A DNA stretch of 64,000 nucleotides from Bugulina stolonifera (lineage: Eukaryota > Bryozoa > Gymnolaemata > Cheilostomatida > Bugulidae). Under the pieces are notes generated by a model. The model was not told where the DNA came from. It made no database searches and worked only from the letters and a program-made list of their open reading frames with translations. The stretch covers positions 10,836,099-10,900,098 of the forward strand of contig OW285193.1 in the NCBI GenBank assembly GCA_935421135.1, given 5' to 3'. Below are positions 58,216 to 64,000 of this stretch, piece by piece (the stretch's first letter is position 1; every line of letters starts with the position of its first letter). Made by a program: the position numbers and the translations under genes.

Positions 58216-58589
58216 TTTTGCTTATCAAATTTATATTTCAAGAGATCCTTGTTATGGGGATATGTAGCCTGTTTAGTAGAGTCCTGCTCTGCTATCATCA
58301 CAAAATGTGAAAGCCTTTTGGTAGCAACTTCGAAACAAATTTTGTAGCTCTTACTGCTTGTGAGGAAGCAAAAGCTTTAAGGATGCCCAGCCAAGAGAAT
58401 CTTTCCCTCCTCTCTAATGAAATACAGATGTGTGCTTATAATCAAGTTGCAGGTGGATAATAATGCCAACCTACCTGTGAGCTGGGTAAACAATGGTCTG
58501 TTCTTCTCTAGGTTTGACTTAATCAAATTGTGCTAATAATAATGTGTAAGAGTGAGACCCATGCTGCATTGAAATATTCAAGTGAAGTT

Positions 58590-58775
58590 GCAGGTGCGCT
58601 GCTGCGGGTATTCTGCGGGTATTCTGCGGGTGCTCCGCGGGTGCTCCGCAGGTGCTCTGGGGGTGCTCTGCGAGTGCTCTGCGGGTGCTCTGCGGTTGCT
58701 CTGGGGGTGCTCTGCGGGTGCTCTGCTAGTACTCTGCAGGTGCTATGCAGGTGCTCTGCAGGTGCTATGCAGGTA
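58590..58775. repeat. GC-rich 12-15 bp minisatellite at a pseudogene stop codon
   Basis: About a dozen units of GGTGCTCTGCG and variants (GGTGCTATGCA). The array begins exactly where the neighbouring endotoxin-like fragment should have its stop codon, so that frame reads on into a Pro/Ala/Glu/His/Ser/Thr-rich repeat. Confidence 0.9.
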
Positions 58776-58965
58776 GGGGGTGGAGGTAAAGGCTGATCAA
58801 TCAGCTGTTTCCACATTTTTACAACTTCTTCTGGTTCAAGCAATGCTGTTGCTATGTCTCTCACAATTTCTGAGAGATACTTTTAACATGCATTACTTGC
58901 TGCAATCTCGGCTGCTAGTAGTCGATTCTCCAGGCTGTCAAAGTCTCCAGTACTAGCTTCAGTGT
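58772..58965 (-). pseudogene. C-terminal fragment of an endotoxin-like paralogue
   Basis: Matches the last 65 or so codons of the 57343 gene on the minus strand, including DIATALLEPEEVVKMWKQL and IDQPLPPPPT. The normal stop is replaced by the minisatellite at 58590-58775. Upstream, a Glu codon of the paralogues has become an in-frame TAA (near 58885). Similarity ends near 58965, with no N-terminal part. Confidence 0.85.
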
Positions 58966-59134
58966 GCAAGTTGGAGATCACATGGAAGAAGTTCAGGTGG
59001 ATAAAAGTGTTATATCATTATCATTCTGATGCATCTGAAACTAACAGTCCTAGATAAAGTGACATCATATGTTTAGGGGTTATCTGTACTCTTGTAGATG
59101 TAGATGGTACACAGTTGCGTACCCGTGGATGATA

Positions 59135-59525
59135 CTTGCATGATGTGTGGTAAGTAGAGGTGCTTGTATAGTATGTGGTAAGTAGAGGTGCTTGTATAAT
59201 ATGTGGTAGGTAGAGGTACTTGTATATTATGTGGTACGTAGAGGTACTTGTATAATATGTGGTAGGTAGAGGTACTTGTATAATATGTGGTAGGTAGAGG
59301 TACTTGTATAATATGTGGTAGGTAGAGGTACTTGTATAATATGTGGTAGGTAGAGGTACTTGTATAATATGTGGTAGGTAGAGGTACTTGTATAATATGT
59401 GGTAGGTAGGGGTACTTGTATAATATGTGGTAGGTAGAGGTACTTGTATAATATGTGGTAGGTAGAGGTACTTGTATAATATGTGGTAGGTAGAGGTACT
59501 TGTATGATAATATGTGGTAGATAGA
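59135..59525. repeat. 28-bp minisatellite
   Basis: About 14 units of GTAGGTAGAGGTACTTGTAT plus AATATGTG with little divergence. A long minus-strand frame of repeated Tyr/Leu/Pro residues across it is a consequence of the repeat, not a gene. Confidence 0.95.
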
Positions 59526-60593
59526 GAGTTTCACATACCTAATGCCTGCTACCATTAACACGTGCTGACAGTAAATAAGATGATTGTGTCATCCCAGAAC
59601 ATGGCAGTACGGACACTTGTTCACACTTATATCAAAGTTTCTATATATCAAGTTTATCCAGTAAACGATGCGCATACTCATTTGCCGTAGTTCTCTCGCC
59701 AAAATGGGCAAACCGTTGCTCTTTAACGAGCGCCCAGCCTGTGGTCAAACGCTTAGGCTATAGAAATATAGGTCGGCAATAGTAGTTGACAGTCTGCGCA
59801 AAGAGCGCATTTTTACCATCTTTGGTCTACATGAGACATAAATAGTCCAGACCACGTGATCAGTAGGATGGCTCGAACTTTTTGAGCCTTTTTCCTATCT
59901 TTATGCTCTTCTAAATGCTTGCATCTTTTATTGATGCTATCGGTATAAACATCATGTATTTTGAAAATAATGGGCTAGCATTACAGATACTCTTAGCCAA
60001 TCTCAGGGCAATTTTTTCGCCAATCTTGAGAAGACCCCATTGTTTTATCGGTAATTTTTCGTTGCCACTCAACTACTTTGAACTAGGCCACTTATTAGGT
60101 CAGATCTCGCGCGATCCTATTAGTGCATAAAGCCGTGGAACAACTTATTAATTCTATAAACTTTGCTTATATGTTAAGTTGGAACACAAAAATAGAGCAA
60201 TAGATTAGGATACACTAATATTTATATTGGATAGTTTATTTTGTACTGAAAAAGACAAATTAATATACTATTTATCTTGTAAAAACATCAGGAGTAATGA
60301 ATATGGTAAAAGTTGAAGTGGTCTATGTTAAAAGAGACTCTGTACTTTAAAAAAGTGAATACTTTCATTACATGTGTACATGTAATTTGTTACCTTCACT
60401 CAGTAAACATATGATCTAGCTTACATTCTTTTGAGCTATTCCATACGTTGCTGTACCATCTGTTCATAGACAGGACATGTTATTATGGAAATGGAGAAAG
60501 ACCAGTTGCCTATAGGCTGTAAATGGCCTAATCTAAACACCTATGTGAGCACTAATTAATTCTAGATTGTGTGCTTGTTGGTTTGCTGGCTAG
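59526..60593. other. intergenic and 3' flank of the 60594 gene
   Basis: 59526-60165 shows no gene or repeat I can name. 60170-60375 is a copy of the duplicated 3' flank at 56900-57115, with minus-strand AATAAA at 60235-60240. Confidence 0.5.
60235..60240 (-). terminator. conserved poly(A) signal, copy c
   Basis: Minus-strand AATAAA about 355 bp after the stop of the 60594 gene, at the same relative place as 54606-54611 and 56971-56976. Confidence 0.5.
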
Positions 60594-61466
60594 TTAGTCC
60601 GTTGGGGGTGGAGGGAAAGGCTGATCAATCAGCAGTTTCCATATTTCTATAACCTCTTTTGGTTCGAGGAATGCTGTAGCTACGTCTCTCACAATTTCTG
60701 AGAGATACTGCTCACGTTTATTGCATGCTGCAATCTCGGCTGATTGTAGTCGATTCCTCCGACTGTCAAAGTCTCCAGTACTAGCTTCAGTGTGTAGGTA
60801 ACCTGACAAGTGATCTTTCCACTGAGCTGCTGCATAGACACCATCAACTCTCGATGCCGTGCTGTAGGTATTGTCAGTAACTTTACTCTTCCTATTTTCC
60901 AGCACATTTTCGTAGGTGTTAGTTACATGAGTAGAATATGTGTCCACCACCTGCTTTATGACAACATTAAACGCTGACATCTCCGTCGGAATAATCAGTC
61001 CATCTAACAATATACGTTCCTGTAGCAGCAGCAGATGTAAAGTGGCAAATACTATAAAGAGTGGAAGGCCTATAATTGAATACTCTTCGCTCATCAAGGC
61101 AGTAGTCGCAGTGTCAAAGTTTGATGTATATTGATCAATCATATCAACTAACTTCTGTCTCAGAGCTCTTAGCGCTCTGTCATCTTTGCAATTGCTTTTT
61201 TCTTTGCCGTAGGTGCGATATATATCAAGTATAGCATACTGTGCTGAATAGAACCAGTCAGAGTTATCCTCACATGACACACTGTTACCATACAACTTTA
61301 TCATTTCAGATTCACTTGCTTTTAAAATATTCATCATGCTACCCACATTAAAGTCTATTGCTAACATTATATCTGCTCCAACTTTATAAGTATCGTTGAC
61401 ATCTTTCCAGCCAGCAACAAGTCCTCTAAGGAGTGTTTGAAACTTTTCCAAACCTGCTGCAGCCAT
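60594..61466 (-). CDS. delta-endotoxin-domain-I-like paralogue, single exon
   Basis: 290 residues, intronless. Same landmarks: KFQTLLRGLVAGWKD, CEDNSDWFYSAQYAI, DIYRTYGKEKSNCKD, GLPLFIVFATLHLLLLQERI, DTYSTHVTNTYENVLENRKS, and a C-terminal LLIDQPFPPPPTD. The variable part again lies between about residues 195 and 255. The TATAAAAG box and 150 bp of 5' flank match the 54969-55844 gene, and its 3' flank matches that of the 57343 gene, as expected for unequal crossing-over within the cluster. The product would be cytoplasmic unless processed; no membrane-targeting signal is seen apart from the central aliphatic helix. Confidence 0.78.
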   Translation of the reverse strand: MAAAGLEKFQTLLRGLVAGWKDVNDTYKVGADIMLAIDFNVGSMMNILKASESEMIKLYGNSVSCEDNSDWFYSAQYAILDIYRTYGKEKSNCKDDRALRALRQKLVDMIDQYTSNFDTATTALMSEEYSIIGLPLFIVFATLHLLLLQERILLDGLIIPTEMSAFNVVIKQVVDTYSTHVTNTYENVLENRKSKVTDNTYSTASRVDGVYAAAQWKDHLSGYLHTEASTGDFDSRRNRLQSAEIAACNKREQYLSEIVRDVATAFLEPKEVIEIWKLLIDQPFPPPPTD

Positions 61467-61554
61467 TTGTAGCCTTGGATTTTGAGTTTTCCCCTTTTTT
61501 TTGTTGCAATTTAAACCTTAACTCATCTGTTAGTGTAGGTACAAGAACTGAAAG

Positions 61555-61562
61555 CTTTTATA
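61555..61562 (-). promoter_or_regulatory. TATA box of the 60594-61466 gene
   Basis: Minus-strand TATAAAAG about 90 bp upstream of the ATG, at the same position as in the 55844 gene, within a conserved flank. Confidence 0.65.
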
Positions 61563-61604
61563 GCAGCTTGATAGCCACCCATAGCTTTCATAGTTGAGTC
61601 ACTA

Positions 61605-61873
61605 GGTGTCTTCGCGACCTCTTGGACAGACATGGGTCGCAAATAAAAATGACAAGATGGCCATCCGCCCTAGGCCAGAAGGGCTATTGGCCTAGGATTT
61701 TGCTTGGCCGGACAAAACCATCCCTAGCTCATTGGCACACCTAATTTCTTAGCGTGAAAACGGAGATTGTGCTTCTGGCCCAGGCCGGTGTGTTCGCGAC
61801 CCTGTGACAGATATGTACCGGAAAATATTTTGGTAAATCGGCCTGGGCCTGAAGCTTAGGTCGCGAAGACACC
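61605..61873. mobile_element. 269-bp MITE with perfect 16-bp terminal inverted repeats and TA duplication
   Basis: Left end GGTGTCTTCGCGACCT (61605-61620) and right end AGGTCGCGAAGACACC (61858-61873) are exact complements, flanked by TA on both sides. The interior is GC-rich for this region. It has a subterminal inverted pair GGCCCAGGCC / GGCCTGGGCC and a degenerate extra copy of the terminus (GTGTTCGCGACCCTG, about 61788). It lies about 140 bp upstream of the 60594-61466 start codon, just beyond the conserved 5' flank. Confidence 0.92.
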
Positions 61874-61875
61874 TA

Positions 61876-63607
61876 CTAACCAGTGTGTTAATCAAACACA
61901 CTCTAGGTATCAAAAGGCGCACAACTCCAATTTATACTTCTACCATTACCTGAGTCATCTAAGGGGAGCAATATTGTGGTGGTTTTGGACAATCTCACTA
62001 TAAACTGTATATATGTACATGTACATTTAATTGTCATACATGTAAATGTCATGTGTGTGTTCTGGTTTTTAGCAGTTCAAGAGGCTGAGTAATTGTTCTA
62101 TTTGACTTACATGTATGATACTAGTGCTTTATGCATCATTTTACCTATTATCTATTTTTGGCATCTGACCTTGATTAACTAATACATTGTAGTTACAATA
62201 TGTTATGCTGCTAATATTTGGCAAAAGATAGGTAAAATAGCTAGTATACATGTAATTATGCACATTGTATAAGTACATGTACATGTATATTCATCATGCA
62301 TATGTACATTATTAATAATATATAAAATTATCTGTTGTACCTGAGTTGGACAGTTGGCTTACTGTTAGACGGGAAGACATATAATGAGCTACTATAAGTC
62401 TAATGAGTGAGAAAACAGAAACCTCTGAATGCATTCTAATGTCAACCATTTACCATATATTTATGCACATTATTTATTAAACATATGACATGAACTTATA
62501 TCTACATGTGGACATCAGAGACAATACATGCTATACTATAGAATTAGATTAGTCTAAATCTCTTTAGCTATCTACATGTATATAGCATTCAACCAAATAA
62601 TCACTGTGTGTAAAACACTCTTAGCCATACCCTTTGCCCATCGGTAGCATATCTTTTATCTGATGAATGTTATATTTTATATTCCAGTGATTTTAACTGA
62701 AACATTTTATAACATGAAACTAATAGTAATAAAAGCATAGCATACTAACATCCTATGAAGCATTAGTTAGTTCTGTTTTAAGCATTAAACACTTTAGCTG
62801 ATAATTGGCAGTGTACAAAACATTTCTATATATTATTGTGTAAGTGCTTATATGTATATTATAAAATACTTGGTAAATCTAAAATCTCTGACAACATTCA
62901 ATGCTAACCATTTATTAATATTATATGTGTGCGCATATAATTTATTATCTACATGTACAATGTATATCAATATTTATATATATACTTGATAGGCCCCATG
63001 ATGACTTAACCAGAAGAATTTTATAAAATCAAAAGAGTATTGATTACATTGGCTCCACCTAGCAAGCAATAACTCCATGGCAACCAACAACTCCATAGCA
63101 GCCGGTGTCTCCATGGCAACCAATAGCTTCAATGGGAACTAATAACTTCATGGCGAATAATGGCTCCATAGTAGCCGGTGGCTCCATGGCAATGAATAAC
63201 CCTATAGCAACCAGAAGAAGAAGCAAGTACTTGAGGTCAACAGGCTGCTTGTTTCAGGTTACCAGCAGCAATTATGTCATTACGCTGCCTCAATATACTC
63301 TACTTAGTCTGTTATGCAAATAGTGGTTCACTGTTGGTGTTGGACAAGGTGCTAGAATATATAACAATTTTGTCATTTTGCAGTCACAGAGCTGTATTAT
63401 TATTGGCAATCATACTTAGAAAAGTCTTGTACATGCTATACACTATACAGTATTAAAGATAAAAACAATCTGGAACTAATAATTATTGTAGGCTAAAATA
63501 TTTAGTGATAAAAGAATCACTTTTTCTTAATTGGAAAGTTTCACAAGATAAACAATTAAATGCCCCAATCCAAACAAATGCTTGTCCATCAGTCTACTGT
63601 TGAGCTG
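61876..63607. other. intergenic, AT-rich
   Basis: No gene recognised. It contains many acatgtacat words and a block near 63070-63215 of repeated CCATGGCAACCAA-like words. The interval separates the 60594 gene from the edge-truncated copy. Confidence 0.5.
63070..63215. repeat. CTCCATGGCAACCAATAACT tandem words
   Basis: About eight diverged units of roughly 20 bp with alternating CCATGGCAACCAA, CCATAGCAGCCGG and CCATAGTAGCCGG cores. Confidence 0.75.
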
Positions 63608-64000
63608 TTAGTACGTAGGGGGTGGAGGGAAAGGCTGATCAATCAGCTGTTTCCATGTTGCGACAACTTCTTCTGGTTCGAGCAATGCTGTTGTGAATTT
63701 ATCCATAGTTTCTACCAGGTACTCTGCACGTTTTTGATTTGCTGAAATCTTAACTTCATGTAGCCTTTGGGCCAAACTTACAGAGTCTCCCATGTTAGCT
63801 TCACGATGTATGTGACTCGTCACTTGATCAGTCCACTCAGCTGCGGCAACGTACATTCCATTTTCTACCGATGAACTGCTCATGGTGTTAGTAATCTTAC
63901 GCTTTCTATCTGCTAACACTTGTTGGTAAATCGGTGTTATTTGAGATGAGTACTGATCAGCTAGCTGCTTGATCCCAACATAAAACAAAGACTCTTCCTT
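63608..64000 (-). CDS. delta-endotoxin-domain-I-like paralogue, N-terminus beyond window
   Basis: Open on the minus strand from the right edge to a TAA at 63608; about 130 C-terminal residues are visible. It begins within KEESLFYVGIKQLADQYSSQ and continues ITPIYQQVLADRKRK, a variable segment, then LLEPEEVVATWKQLIDQPFP. It is closest to the 50956 gene (shared ESxFYxGxKQLAxQYS, VLADRK and HREM/HREA words), not to its immediate neighbours. The cluster therefore contains at least two subfamilies. No break is visible in the part present. Confidence 0.75.
   Translation of the reverse strand, partial: KEESLFYVGIKQLADQYSSQITPIYQQVLADRKRKITNTMSSSSVENGMYVAAAEWTDQVTSHIHREANMGDSVSLAQRLHEVKISANQKRAEYLVETMDKFTTALLEPEEVVATWKQLIDQPFPPPPTY

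Noticed and set aside
58523..58864. Possible real gene with a Pro/Ala/Glu/His repeat tail
   Set aside because: It is only the last part of an endotoxin-like paralogue running into a minisatellite; an in-frame stop precedes it and the N-terminal 230 codons are absent.
59073..59561. 162-codon minus-strand frame of repeated Tyr/Leu/Pro/Thr units
   Set aside because: Product of the 28-bp minisatellite.

Overview
This is an AT-rich nuclear segment from an animal. Genes are split by many short GT-AG introns, and the recognisable proteins are animal or broadly eukaryotic ones: CEP57, FAM76, Akirin, RNA polymerase subunit RPB6, a transmembrane SUEL-type lectin and a centrosome-type coiled-coil protein. 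Together with short intergenic distances, head-to-head gene pairs, the lectin type and abundant acatgtacatgt-type simple sequence, this suggests a non-vertebrate, probably marine animal. A sponge is my best guess, but the sequence does not prove it.

Layout. 1-12.6 kb: minus-strand gene for a long coiled-coil protein resembling CCDC150, 17 exons seen, cut by the left edge. 14.1-21.2 kb: plus-strand single-pass membrane lectin, six exons, whose signal peptide is split by a 4.2-kb intron. 22.5-28.5 kb: minus-strand CEP57, ten exons, tail-to-tail with the lectin. 28.8-33.7 kb: plus-strand FAM76, nine exons, sharing a 265-bp bidirectional promoter with CEP57. 36.4-37.1 kb: a small two-exon gene I do not recognise. 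39.0-41.0 kb: minus-strand Akirin, head-to-head with POLR2F/RPB6 (41.5-46.0 kb, plus, five exons). 48.3 kb to the right edge: a cluster of six single-exon paralogues (one plus, five minus, the last cut by the edge) and two decayed fragments. Their central segment resembles the N-terminal helical pore-forming domain of bacterial delta-endotoxins (Cry proteins), without the other two Cry domains. This intronless, recently duplicated family in an otherwise intron-rich region is the most unusual gene content here.

Repeats are the second theme. At least seven minisatellite arrays begin at, or within about 35 bp of, a 5' splice site. In three of them (CCDC150-like exon 15, CEP57 exon 7, RPB6 exon 2) the real splice donor is the first repeat unit and each unit carries another donor-like sequence. 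Other arrays abut 3' splice sites or stop codons. Mobile DNA includes two LTR-like copies, three copies of a TA-flanked MITE family, two further MITEs with clear terminal inverted repeats, and a decayed non-LTR reverse-transcriptase fragment. No convincing tRNA, rRNA or CRISPR was seen.

Cell-biological grouping: the left two thirds holds housekeeping and centrosome genes (microtubule and centrosome proteins, nuclear regulators, polymerase subunit). The right quarter is a fast-evolving accessory locus. Exon boundaries were read by eye from splice signals and phase continuity; no transcript or database search was available.
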